This document shows, piece by piece, positions 1 to 5,617 of a stretch of 6,741 nucleotides of DNA. The stretch's first letter is position 1. Every line of letters starts with the position of its first letter. The translations under genes and the position numbers were made by a program. The stretch covers positions 1-6,741 of the forward strand of contig JAJRDC010000001.1 of NCBI GenBank assembly GCA_028678635.1, read 5' to 3'. Source of the stretch: Methanomicrobiales archaeon (GTDB lineage: Archaea > Halobacteriota > Methanomicrobia > Methanomicrobiales > JACTUA01). The notes beneath the pieces were generated by a model. The model worked only from the letters and a program-made list of their open reading frames with translations. It did not search any database and was not told the DNA's origin.

Positions 1-77
1 ATCTCCCGGATCCGGTCACAGACCATCTCGACCTTCTTGCAGTCGGTCCCCGAGAGGCGGATTCTGGCTTTCTGCAT
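1..77 (-). CDS. rpsJ: Small ribosomal subunit protein S10 (uS10), 5' part only
   Basis: Only the first 25 complete codons lie in the window; the gene continues past the left edge. The reading begins MQKARIRLSGTDCKKVEMVC and goes on with DRIRE, which matches the N-terminus of archaeal S10, a 30S head protein of about 100 residues. The start ATG at 77 is supported by a GGTGA Shine-Dalgarno element (84-88) six bases upstream. It lies 23 bp downstream of the EF-1alpha stop codon on the same strand. The tuf-rpsJ order is the usual archaeal arrangement at the end of the str operon, so the two genes are very probably cotranscribed. The identification rests on a short piece, but context and sequence agree. 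Confidence 0.9.
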   Translation of the reverse strand, partial: MQKARIRLSGTDCKKVEMVCDRIRE

Positions 78-100
78 GTGACGTCACCGGAACGTGAGGA

Positions 101-1378
101 TTATCTCAACTGTTTCTGGACAAGGTCAATGCACATCCCGGCGGCAATGGTGGACCCCATGTCCCGGATAGCGAACCGGCCCATCTGCGGGATCTCCTTG
201 ATCCGCTCGATGACCATCGGACGGCTGGGCTTGATGACCACGATGGCGGCGTCACCGGTCTTTAAGAAGGTGGGGTTCTCCTCCTTCACCTGGCCGGTCT
301 TCGGGTCCAGCTTCTTCTTGAGCTCGGTGATGGTGCAGGCCACCTGCGCCGTGTGGCAGTGGAAGACCGGGGTGTAGCCCACGGTGATGGCGCTGGGGTG
401 GTAGAGGAACACGATCTGGGCGGTGAACTCGTCGGCCACGGCCGGCGGGGAATCCACGGGGCCCAGCACGTCGCCGCGCCGGATGTCGTTCTTCGCGATG
501 CCGCGGACGTTAAAGCCCACGTTGTCGCCCGGAACCGCCTGCGGGATCTCCTCGTGGTGCATCTCGATGGACTTGATCTCACCCGTCTTATTCGCCGGCA
601 TGAAGATGACGTTCATCCCCTTCTTCATGACGCCCGTCTCGACCCGGCCGACGGGCACCGTGCCGATACCGGAGATACTGTACACGTCCTGGATCGGCAG
701 GCGCAGCGGGAGGGCGGTGGGTTTCTCGGGTTCCTTCAGGGTGTCCAGTGCCTCGAGAAGCGTCGGGCCCTTGTACCATGGGGTCTTGTCGCTCTTCTTC
801 GCGATGTTCACGCCCTGGAAGGCGCTGGCCGGGATGAAGAGCATGTCGTCCGGCTTGTAGGCCACCATCTTGAGAAGGTTCGTGATGTCGGCCTTGACCG
901 CCTCGAACTTCTTCTGGTCGTAGTTGACCGCATCCATCTTGTTCACGAGGATGATCAGCTGCTGGATGCCCAGGGTCCTTGCCAGGAAGACGTGCTCCTT
1001 GGTCTGCTCCTGCACGCCATCCGGCCCGGATACCACGAGCACCGCCGCGTCGGCCTGCGAGGCGCCGGTGATCATGTTCTTCACAAAGTCGCGGTGCCCG
1101 GGGCAGTCGACGATGGTGAAGTAGTACTTCGCGGTGTCGAACCGCTTGTGGGCGATATCGATGGTGATCCCGCGGTCCCTCTCTTCCTTCAGGTTGTCCA
1201 TGACCCAGGCGAACTCAAAGGTCCCCTTACCCTTGGCCTCGGCCTCCTTCCGGTACCCGTCAATCACGTGCTGCGGTACCGCTCCCGTTTCGAAGAGGAG
1301 GCGGCCCACAGTCGTGGACTTGCCGTGGTCGATGTGGCCGATGACGGCCAGATTCATGTGGGGCTTTTCACTTGCCAT
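101..1378 (-). CDS. tuf: Translation elongation factor 1-alpha (aEF1A)
   Basis: This is a full-length 425-residue GTPase that delivers aminoacyl-tRNA to the ribosomal A site in the cytoplasm. The G-domain motifs are all intact: P-loop GHIDHGKS (14-21), switch I RGITID with T72, DCPGH (91-95), NKMD (146-149) and SA near residue 184. They are followed by the two beta-barrel domains, roughly 225-315 and 320-422. The length and the [19 protein letters not shown] stretch (56-74) are typical of archaeal EF-1alpha rather than bacterial EF-Tu. The start ATG at 1378 has a strong AGGAGGA Shine-Dalgarno sequence (1387-1393) eight bases upstream. rpsJ follows 23 bp downstream. A strong TATA box lies about 120 bp upstream, implying a leader of around 90 nt. 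A long open frame on the opposite strand is a GC-bias shadow. Confidence 0.98.
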   Translation of the reverse strand: MASEKPHMNLAVIGHIDHGKSTTVGRLLFETGAVPQHVIDGYRKEAEAKGKGTFEFAWVMDNLKEERDRGITIDIAHKRFDTAKYYFTIVDCPGHRDFVKNMITGASQADAAVLVVSGPDGVQEQTKEHVFLARTLGIQQLIILVNKMDAVNYDQKKFEAVKADITNLLKMVAYKPDDMLFIPASAFQGVNIAKKSDKTPWYKGPTLLEALDTLKEPEKPTALPLRLPIQDVYSISGIGTVPVGRVETGVMKKGMNVIFMPANKTGEIKSIEMHHEEIPQAVPGDNVGFNVRGIAKNDIRRGDVLGPVDSPPAVADEFTAQIVFLYHPSAITVGYTPVFHCHTAQVACTITELKKKLDPKTGQVKEENPTFLKTGDAAIVVIKPSRPMVIERIKEIPQMGRFAIRDMGSTIAAGMCIDLVQKQLR

Positions 1379-1403
1379 AAAGGAAATCCTCCTGTCACAT
1401 GCA

Positions 1404-1428
1404 GGACTGCTCGCGGCCGCACCAGTCC
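1404..1428 (-). promoter_or_regulatory. Hairpin in the tuf leader
   Basis: The predicted leader contains a perfect 6-bp inverted repeat, GGACTG (1423-1428 on the minus strand) and CAGTCC (1404-1409). It encloses a 13-nt loop that itself contains the palindrome GCGGCCGC (1413-1420). The structure ends ten bases before the Shine-Dalgarno sequence. A short in-frame reading, [11 protein letters not shown] (ATG at 1430, TGA ending at 1395), runs through it. Whether the hairpin or the short reading regulates tuf is unknown; no Shine-Dalgarno precedes the short reading. Confidence 0.35.
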
Positions 1429-1493
1429 ATCAGGGGCCGGCCGCTGACGCGAACAGTCGGGTTGCTGCGAGTGTAAATTATTGGATCGGCACC

Positions 1494-1509
1494 TATATAA
1501 ATCATTTTG
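1494..1509 (-). promoter_or_regulatory. Archaeal TATA/BRE promoter for tuf-rpsJ
   Basis: Read on the minus strand, the sequence is CAAAATGATTTATATA. It combines an A-rich BRE-like element (1503-1509) with a TTTATATA box (1494-1501) that matches the archaeal consensus. Transcription would start about 25 nt further on, near 1470-1472, leaving a leader of roughly 90 nt before the tuf ATG. The A/T-rich stretch stands out sharply from the GC-rich surroundings. The box is partly symmetric and could also be read towards the plus-strand gene at 1593, but no purine-rich BRE precedes it in that direction. Confidence 0.75.
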
Positions 1510-1559
1510 AGGGGCGTGGATCGAGGGAAATCGGGGCAGGACCGGAGAATCGACATCCC

Positions 1560-1585
1560 TATATCCGTTGCCCCCCCAACGGGAG
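1560..1585 (+). promoter_or_regulatory. Possible promoter and Shine-Dalgarno for the Cys-rich gene
   Basis: A TATATCC element (1560-1566) sits about 27 nt before position 1589, so a transcript could begin almost at the ATG at 1593. A GGGAG sequence (1581-1585) lies seven bases before the ATG and would act as a Shine-Dalgarno site if transcription starts further upstream, for example from the symmetric TATA box at 1494-1501. The two signals imply different transcript starts, and the sequence does not show which one is used. Confidence 0.35.
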
Positions 1586-1592
1586 ATCTGAC

Positions 1593-1895
1593 ATGAAGAC
1601 GCTGGACCTCCAGAAGAATGAGAAGACGGGCCAGGTGACGGTCCAGTGCGCCGATGGCGAGGTCTCGGTGTACAGCCACTGCGAGTACTGCCGCCACTGC
1701 GCCGGGGTCCGGGTGGGGAAACGGGTGATCCCGTCCCCCCTCATGCAGGCGCTGAAAGAGGTGAAGCGGGGGACGAGCCCCGACGAGTCGCTGATGAACG
1801 CGGCCATGATGTTCAACTCCCTCGTCCGGGACGGGACCGCCATCGAGTGCACCGACGACGGGAACGAGGGTTTCAGCTCCCTGTACCAGCGCTGA
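1593..1895 (+). CDS. Unrecognised cysteine-rich small protein (100 aa)
   Basis: I do not recognise a named family. The protein is 100 residues with five cysteines: C19, the tight cluster HCEYCRHC (C30, C33, C36, with H29 and H35) and C86. A C-x2-C-x2-C spacing followed by a distant cysteine is compatible with either a zinc knuckle or a partial iron-sulfur site, but it lacks the full ferredoxin C-x2-C-x2-C-x3-C-P pattern. The N-terminal part looks beta-rich (QVTVQCADGEVSVYSHCEYC, 14-33) and the middle looks helical (50-79). There is no signal peptide or membrane segment. The start is supported by GGGAG seven bases upstream. The 3' end overlaps the sulfite reductase-like gene by 23 bp in convergent orientation, so the two are not an operon. 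It is likely a real gene because of its coherent cysteine motif and start signals. Confidence 0.7.
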   Translation: MKTLDLQKNEKTGQVTVQCADGEVSVYSHCEYCRHCAGVRVGKRVIPSPLMQALKEVKRGTSPDESLMNAAMMFNSLVRDGTAIECTDDGNEGFSSLYQR

Positions 1896-2745
1896 GATCG
1901 CCCACAATCTCGTCCCGGAACCGGTCAAAGTGCAGGTCGTCCAGCTGGTCCGAGAGGAGACGGCCGCTCCAGGCCCTCCGGTACACCCACTGCACGAGCT
2001 TCTCCACCGCCGCCACCACCTTCTCCTCCTCCTCCAGGAGGATCAGCTGCCGGCCCAGCACGGGATGTCGCCCGCGCCTCCCGCCCACCATGACCTGGTA
2101 GTGCCGGTGCTCGGACTTCAGGAGGTGGAACGGGCAGGACTGGACACAAACCCCGCACTGGACGCACTTCTCCTCATCCACTACGGAGATCCCGTTCCGG
2201 ATGGAGATGGCGGCCTCCTTGCAGTACTCGGCACAGGTTCCGCATCCCGTGCAGAGGCCGGGAACCCGCTTCGGTTTGATCCTGCCGATGATCCCGATCT
2301 CGTTCAGCTGGGGACTGGTACAGGCGTTGGGGCACCCCGACAGGGAGATCCGTATCTTCACGGGCATCTCCTTCCCGAAGAGCCTCTCGTCCAGCCGTTG
2401 GGCAAGGCCGATGGTATCGATGGTGGCGTACTTGCATCGTTCCATCCCCGGGCAGGCAATGATGTTCACCACCTCGTCCCGTTCCGAGCCGATGGGCGTC
2501 CCGTTTTTCACAAGGGCCTTCGCGAGCCGGGGAAGGCGCGCCGGATTCACGTGGGGAATCTCGATAGTCTGGCGGGTGGTGACATGGACTGTGCCATCGC
2601 CGTACCGCTTCGCGATGGCGGCAAGGCCCCGCATCTTCTCCACCGGGAGGCTGCCGGCGGGGAGCCGGATCCGGACCGTGCAGAGGTCCGCGTTCCGCTC
2701 CGTGATTACCCCGCCCTTCATGTGAATGCCGTACGTGTGGGCCAT
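1873..2745 (-). CDS. Small siroheme sulfite/nitrite reductase-like protein with ferredoxin domain (Dsr-like)
   Basis: The 290-residue protein carries the siroheme-[4Fe-4S] signature: ACPGMERC (C98 and C104, C-x5-C) and SGCPNAC (C138 and C142, C-x3-C). It also has the TTRQT anion-site motif (56-60) and basic residues K130 and R132. A 2x[4Fe-4S] ferredoxin module is inserted at 165-204 (C165, C168, C171, C175; C194, C197, C200, C204). This matches the small dissimilatory sulfite reductase-like proteins found widely in methanogens; their physiological substrate is not settled, with sulfite or nitrite reduction or detoxification as candidates. It is cytoplasmic. The start is uncertain: ATGs at 2766, 2745 and 2721 and a TTG at 2772 are all in frame. 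I chose 2745 because the resulting MAHTYGIHMKGGVITE resembles family N-termini as I know them. It is transcribed away from cobS across a 197-bp gap and converges on the Cys-rich gene. Confidence 0.88.
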   Translation of the reverse strand: MAHTYGIHMKGGVITERNADLCTVRIRLPAGSLPVEKMRGLAAIAKRYGDGTVHVTTRQTIEIPHVNPARLPRLAKALVKNGTPIGSERDEVVNIIACPGMERCKYATIDTIGLAQRLDERLFGKEMPVKIRISLSGCPNACTSPQLNEIGIIGRIKPKRVPGLCTGCGTCAEYCKEAAISIRNGISVVDEEKCVQCGVCVQSCPFHLLKSEHRHYQVMVGGRRGRHPVLGRQLILLEEEEKVVAAVEKLVQWVYRRAWSGRLLSDQLDDLHFDRFRDEIVGDLSAGTGS

Positions 2746-2843
2746 CGAGCTAGTACTCGCACCCATGGGCAAAAAAGGGGGCAGTCTGGAAGGATGTCCC
2801 GGGAGACAGAGTCCACCCTGCTCCGTGGGATCACCTCCGGTGA

Positions 2844-2875
2844 GGATGGATGCGCCAAGATGTTTTTTTCCATCC
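2844..2875. repeat. Inverted repeat with T7 tract in the gap between cobS and the Dsr-like gene
   Basis: The arms GGATGGA (2844-2850) and TCCATCC (2869-2875) are perfect 7-bp complements separated by 18 nt. A run of seven Ts (2863-2869) adjoins the right arm on the plus strand, which is A7 on the minus strand along which both neighbouring genes run. Because the T run is on the strand opposite to cobS transcription, it does not make a normal terminator for cobS. It might be part of the upstream region of the Dsr-like gene. Just beyond it (2828-2838, minus strand) is GGAGGTGATCC, complementary to the usual 16S rRNA 3' tail, but no good start codon follows at a usable distance. Confidence 0.35.
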
Positions 2876-2942
2876 CTGCTCCAGGCAGTTCATTTGTGAG
2901 ACGTGACCCATTCGAAAATTACGCCGATGGGGTTTATTTCTC

Positions 2943-3668
2943 TCAGAACGGCACGGTTCCGAGCACCGCCAGCGCCACCATGACGAGCGCCCGGGTGACC
3001 TCGTGGATTGCCCCGGCCACGTCCCCGTTCACGCCACCGAAGAGGCGGCGGGAGGCCTCCATGAAAAGGAACAGGGTGATGATCATGACGACCAGTGCCA
3101 CCACTGCCCCCCAGCCGGTGAACACCAGGACAGGGAGGAACAGGACCAGCGATGCGGCCATGAACCAGGGCTGTGCCTTCCCGAAGAGCTGGCTGTGGAT
3201 CCCCTCCCGGAACGGTTTCCCCATGACGGTGATCCAGGAGAGGGCGAGCTTGGCCGTGACCTCTCCGGCGAGGATGGCTGCGGCCGCAGAGGGGGCGTCT
3301 GCAAGGGCTGCAAAGGCAAGGAGCGTTACCACAAGACCCAGCCCGAATCCCCCGGCCCCTACCGCGTGATCCGAGAGGACCGCGATCCTGTGGTCCCGGT
3401 CCCCCTGGACCATGGCCGCATCCCCGAAATCCAGGAGGCCGTCCAGGTGGTGGAAGCCCGAGAGGAAGAGTACCGTCCCGAGGGCGATGGCCGCGGCGAG
3501 GATACCGTGGCCCAGGGGGAACACGAGCAGGGCTGCAAGTCCCCCGATCACCCACCCGGCCACCGGGTAGAGATAGGACCGCCTGGCAAAGGCATCGAAG
3601 TCGGCAGGACCACCCACCGGGATGCGGGTGGTGAACTTGAGGAGGGCCCTCAGGGACTCCCGGTACAT
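2943..3668 (-). CDS. cobS: Adenosylcobinamide-GDP ribazoletransferase (cobalamin 5'-phosphate synthase)
   Basis: CobS joins adenosylcobinamide-GDP to alpha-ribazole or alpha-ribazole 5'-phosphate, the last joining step of nucleotide-loop assembly, and sits in the membrane. The 241-residue protein has the family hallmark GFHHLDGLLDFGDAAM (71-86), whose acidic and His residues are expected to bind Mg2+ and substrate, and the C-terminal FGGVNGDVAGA (210-220). It shows about six hydrophobic segments (around 34-52, 55-72, 102-124, 128-149, 168-203 and 227-241). The ATG at 3668 is preferred because GAGG lies ten bases upstream; a TTG at 3692 would add eight residues. It overlaps the end of cobZ by 19 bp, so translational coupling is likely. 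No convincing T-rich terminator follows. Confidence 0.93.
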   Translation of the reverse strand: MYRESLRALLKFTTRIPVGGPADFDAFARRSYLYPVAGWVIGGLAALLVFPLGHGILAAAIALGTVLFLSGFHHLDGLLDFGDAAMVQGDRDHRIAVLSDHAVGAGGFGLGLVVTLLAFAALADAPSAAAAILAGEVTAKLALSWITVMGKPFREGIHSQLFGKAQPWFMAASLVLFLPVLVFTGWGAVVALVVMIITLFLFMEASRRLFGGVNGDVAGAIHEVTRALVMVALAVLGTVPF

Positions 3669-4093
3669 TCGCTGTACAGCCTCGACGTGCAACCGGCGAT
3701 AAGCCCTGCCACGGCATCGTCCAGGAACGGGCCGAGACGGGAGAGGATCCCCGGTTTCTTCTGGTCATACCGCGTGAACTCGAACCTGGCCCGGGTGCCG
3801 CCCAGGTACTCGGCAATGGCAAGGCCCAGGATCTCGTCGGAGAGGAGGAAGACCGGGTCCCCGTCGATGCCCACCCCGTCCTTCCGGCCGATCAGGGTAT
3901 CTTCGAGCAGGATCGCCCCCAGGAGCAGTGACGAGACATTGGGATCCGAGAGGGCACGGGTGATCTTCCGTGCAAGCACCCCCTCCGCCTCCGAGGGTTC
4001 CATGCCGTGGGGGACATAGAGGGCCATCGCCGCAGCCACGATCTCGGGTATCCCGGCTCCGTGCCCCTGCAGCCGTTCCTCCACCCCAAACAT
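3650..4093 (-). CDS. cobZ: Alpha-ribazole phosphatase CobZ (PgpA-like)
   Basis: The 147-residue protein belongs to the phosphatidylglycerophosphatase A-like fold used by archaea as the non-orthologous replacement of CobC, as shown for Methanosarcina mazei CobZ. It removes the 5'-phosphate of alpha-ribazole phosphate or of cobalamin phosphate. The visible features are LLLGAILLEDTL (57-68), DPVFLLSDEILGLAIAEYL (79-97), RYDQKKPGIL (108-117) and the acidic motif GPFLDDAVAGLIAG (121-134), with D125/D126 the likely metal ligands. The start at 4093 has no Shine-Dalgarno sequence and may be leaderless. Its end overlaps cobS, which supports a cobalamin role over phospholipid synthesis. A true phosphatidylglycerophosphatase remains the alternative. 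Longer upstream extensions of this frame are antisense to the CobT-like gene and are not coding. Confidence 0.85.
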   Translation of the reverse strand: MFGVEERLQGHGAGIPEIVAAAMALYVPHGMEPSEAEGVLARKITRALSDPNVSSLLLGAILLEDTLIGRKDGVGIDGDPVFLLSDEILGLAIAEYLGGTRARFEFTRYDQKKPGILSRLGPFLDDAVAGLIAGCTSRLYSECTGSP

Positions 4094-4136
4094 GATGATC
4101 TGATTTTTCTGCCTGCACCTACATAGAGAGATCGAA
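4094..4136. promoter_or_regulatory. Divergent cobZ / CobT-like control region
   Basis: Only 43 bp separate the two divergent start codons, so both promoters must overlap here or extend into the opposite gene. A T-rich element, TGATTTTTCT (4101-4110), lies about 30 bp before the CobT-like ATG. On the minus strand CTATGTAGG (4118-4126) lies about 27 bp before the cobZ ATG; both could be weak TATA boxes for leaderless transcripts. I see no strong Shine-Dalgarno on either side, nor a cobalamin-riboswitch-sized leader, so regulation by such a switch is excluded here. Confidence 0.4.
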
Positions 4137-5147
4137 ATGCCTTTCCTGTCCCGGGTCCCGGAAATCCGGTGCGAACGGCCCCTCTTCTCCATCATCCTGG
4201 GGAATACCCGGCTCTCCACGGTCCCGGGGGTTTCGGGGGCCGGCCCAACACCGGAGAGGACGCTGGACACGCCGGTCCTGGACTCCGAGCTGATCGCCAC
4301 AGGCACCATCAGGAGCCGGCCCCACAAGCCCAACACCCCCACCGGCTGCCCCACCCCGGCGGTGATCACCCGGGCGATGATGGATCTCCTAGGGATGGAT
4401 GCGCTCTTTGTGAATGCCGGCCTCGTGCACCCCCCTGTGGTGCCCTGCCTGGATCTGTACGGGGATCCCGGCGGAGATCCACGGGTGGGTGACGCGGTGC
4501 CCCGGGCGCAGGAAATTTTTTCCCGTGGCCAGCAGGCCGGGCAGCTCCTCTCCGGCCTCTCCGGCCTCCTCATTCTGGGCGAGTGCGTCCCCGGCGGGAC
4601 CACGACGGCGCTCTGCGTACTGCGCGGCCTCGGCCACCCGGCACAGGTCTCCAGCAGCTTTGTCAGGAACCCTGTCGCACTGAAAGAGGAGATCTGCCGC
4701 CACGTGCAGGAGACGATCCGGTCCCGGAACCTCACCGATCCCCTCGATGTCGTGCGGGTAGGAGGGGATCCCATGATAGCAGCCGCTGCCGGGATCCTTT
4801 CCACCTACCGGGGACAGGTCATCCTGGCCGGGGGCACCCAGATGCTGGCCGTGTCCGCGGTGGCCGGAAGGATGGGGATCCGGGTGCCGCCCGTGGCCAC
4901 CACGGTGTACGTGCGGGACGACCCGGGTGCCGGATTCGAAGGGACGGCCGGCCGCCTCGGGGTCCGTGTGTATTACGTTGATCCTGGCTTCGGCGACATC
5001 GGCCACCGGGGCCTTGCCCGTTACTGTGAAGGAGAGGTGAAGGAAGGGATCGGGGCCGGTGGTGCGATGCTCCTTGCCACCCTCCTCGGGAAGAGCCCCC
5101 AGGAGATCCGGGCAAAGATCCTCTCCACGGTCACGTCGTTCAGTTAA
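4137..5147 (+). CDS. cobT: Archaeal CobT-like phosphoribosyltransferase (TIGR00303/UPF0284 type)
   Basis: The 336-residue protein matches the archaeal family related to nicotinate-nucleotide:dimethylbenzimidazole phosphoribosyltransferase, which activates the lower-ligand base to alpha-ribazole 5'-phosphate. Conserved blocks are PTGCPTPAVITRAMMDLLGM (68-87), ECVPGGTTTALCVLRGLG (149-166), AGGTQM (231-236), DPGFGDIGH (282-290) and VKEGIGAGGAML (301-312). By analogy with the bacterial enzyme's GEGTGA motif, E303 is the likely catalytic base; this is inference. The family is annotated cautiously as UPF0284, and direct proof of the activity is thin, but its position divergent from cobZ-cobS supports a corrinoid role. 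The base may not be dimethylbenzimidazole, since many methanogens use 5-hydroxybenzimidazole. The start ATG at 4137 gives the expected length. No frameshift is seen. Confidence 0.85.
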   Translation: MPFLSRVPEIRCERPLFSIILGNTRLSTVPGVSGAGPTPERTLDTPVLDSELIATGTIRSRPHKPNTPTGCPTPAVITRAMMDLLGMDALFVNAGLVHPPVVPCLDLYGDPGGDPRVGDAVPRAQEIFSRGQQAGQLLSGLSGLLILGECVPGGTTTALCVLRGLGHPAQVSSSFVRNPVALKEEICRHVQETIRSRNLTDPLDVVRVGGDPMIAAAAGILSTYRGQVILAGGTQMLAVSAVAGRMGIRVPPVATTVYVRDDPGAGFEGTAGRLGVRVYYVDPGFGDIGHRGLARYCEGEVKEGIGAGGAMLLATLLGKSPQEIRAKILSTVTSFS

Positions 5148-5228
5148 TTCCTCAGGCCCTGAAACAGATCCTGCGTGTTAGGAATTGCCTGAGAACATTC
5201 GCTGCATTGTATCGAGGACATGGTACGA

Positions 5229-5247
5229 GAGGGGGCACTGCCCCCTC
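5229..5247. repeat. GC hairpin downstream of the CobT-like gene
   Basis: GAGGGGGC (5229-5236) and GCCCCCTC (5240-5247) form an 8-bp perfect stem with a 3-nt ACT loop, 81 bp after the stop codon. It could stabilise or end the CobT-like transcript, but no T-run follows, which archaeal termination usually needs. Its core resembles the two hairpins at 5342-5358 and 5436-5450, although the flanks do not. Confidence 0.55.
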
Positions 5248-5275
5248 CCAGTCCCTCTCCTGATGAGGATAGTCA

Positions 5276-5298
5276 GTTGGGCAGTTGATAATCCCAAC
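5276..5298. repeat. Short inverted repeat GTTGGG / CCCAAC
   Basis: GTTGGG (5276-5281) and CCCAAC (5293-5298) are perfect 6-bp complements around an 11-nt A/T-richer spacer (5282-5292). The size suits a dyad operator or a weak RNA stem. No function can be assigned from the sequence. Confidence 0.3.
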
Positions 5299-5336
5299 GC
5301 GGCTGCTATCCGGTCCAACCGTGAGGGGTCGCCCAC

Positions 5337-5398
5337 GCGGCGGGGGGCTGAGCCCCCCAGGAGCGTCCCACCAGTACTCTGGAAACGGAATGCACCGA
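5337..5398. repeat. Degenerate direct repeat with hairpin, copy 1
   Basis: This is a 62-bp unit. It starts with GCGGC, contains the stem GGGGGGC-TGA-GCCCCCC (5342-5358), and continues with AGGAGC (5359-5364), TCCC, AGTA, AAACGGA (5383-5389) and GCACCGA (5392-5398). By hand alignment about three quarters of positions match the copy at 5431-5490. Similarity extends weakly upstream through CCGGTCCAACCGTG (5310-5323), which corresponds to CCGGCCATCCGTG (5412-5424). The two copies start 94 bp apart. Confidence 0.6.
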
Positions 5399-5430
5399 CC
5401 TTGCATCTTACCCGGCCATCCGTGCCTGCC

Positions 5431-5490
5431 GCGGCGGGGGCGGAGCCCCCAGGAGCATCCCGGTAGTATCACGCAAACGGAGAGCACCGA
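5431..5490. repeat. Degenerate direct repeat with hairpin, copy 2
   Basis: This 60-bp unit is related to the one at 5337-5398. It starts with GCGGC, has the stem GGGGGC-GGA-GCCCCC (5436-5450), then AGGAGC, TCCC, AGTA, AAACGGA and GCACCGA in the same order. The stem has lost one base pair relative to copy 1, and the loss is symmetric (one G and one C). That suggests the pairing is maintained. It may be a REP-like or small dispersed element; only a genome-wide comparison can tell. Confidence 0.6.
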
Positions 5491-5617
5491 AACGGCGTGG
5501 GGTGCGGCTGCGGAAAAGGAAATGGATTCGGGACATTCTGCATCCTTAGCAACCTTCAATCCCGTGTACCGCCCACCGGAAGATGACCATGGAACTGGAA
5601 GGAGGGGCACGGGCGGG

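Larger units (their letters stand above)
5148..5617. other. 470-bp non-coding region with GC-rich hairpins
   Basis: Between the CobT-like stop and the DUF2115 start I find no protein with recognisable motifs. A plus-strand frame is open from 5285 onward, but it reads through the hairpins as low-complexity Pro/Gly/Arg sequence and appears to be a GC artefact. The region contains one simple hairpin (5229-5247), a weaker inverted repeat (5276-5298) and a two-copy degenerate direct repeat with a hairpin in each copy (5337-5490). No tRNA-like cloverleaf or obvious TATA box is visible. The promoter for the downstream gene presumably lies in its last 150 bp. Confidence 0.6.

Noticed and set aside
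353..1447. Long plus-strand open frame (364 codons) opposite tuf
   Set aside because: It is antisense to a gene with intact EF-1alpha motifs; the sequence is biased in Val/Leu/Asp/His as expected from the complementary strand of GC-rich coding DNA.
1930..3369. 479-codon plus-strand open frame across the Dsr-like and cobS genes
   Set aside because: It spans two well-identified minus-strand genes and the gap between them and shows no family motifs; it is a GC-bias shadow.
4094..4136. Cobalamin riboswitch controlling the cob genes
   Set aside because: The 43-bp gap between divergent starts is far too short for this roughly 200-nt element.
4094..4804. Upstream extension of the cobZ frame to position 4804
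   Set aside because: The extension is wholly antisense to the CobT-like gene, and cobZ with its ATG at 4093 already has the normal family length.
5229..5247. Intrinsic terminator for the CobT-like gene
   Set aside because: The stem is strong, but there is no T-rich tract after it on either strand, so it is kept only as a hairpin.
5229..5490. CRISPR array suggested by repeated hairpins
   Set aside because: There are only two related units, they are about 60 bp and degenerate, and the intervals between them are not spacer-like; no cas gene is present.
5285..5617. N-terminal extension of the DUF2115 frame from 5285 or 5522
   Set aside because: The added residues run through the hairpin repeats and are low-complexity; the family hallmark length is reached from 5618 (or 5645), where Shine-Dalgarno sites are present.
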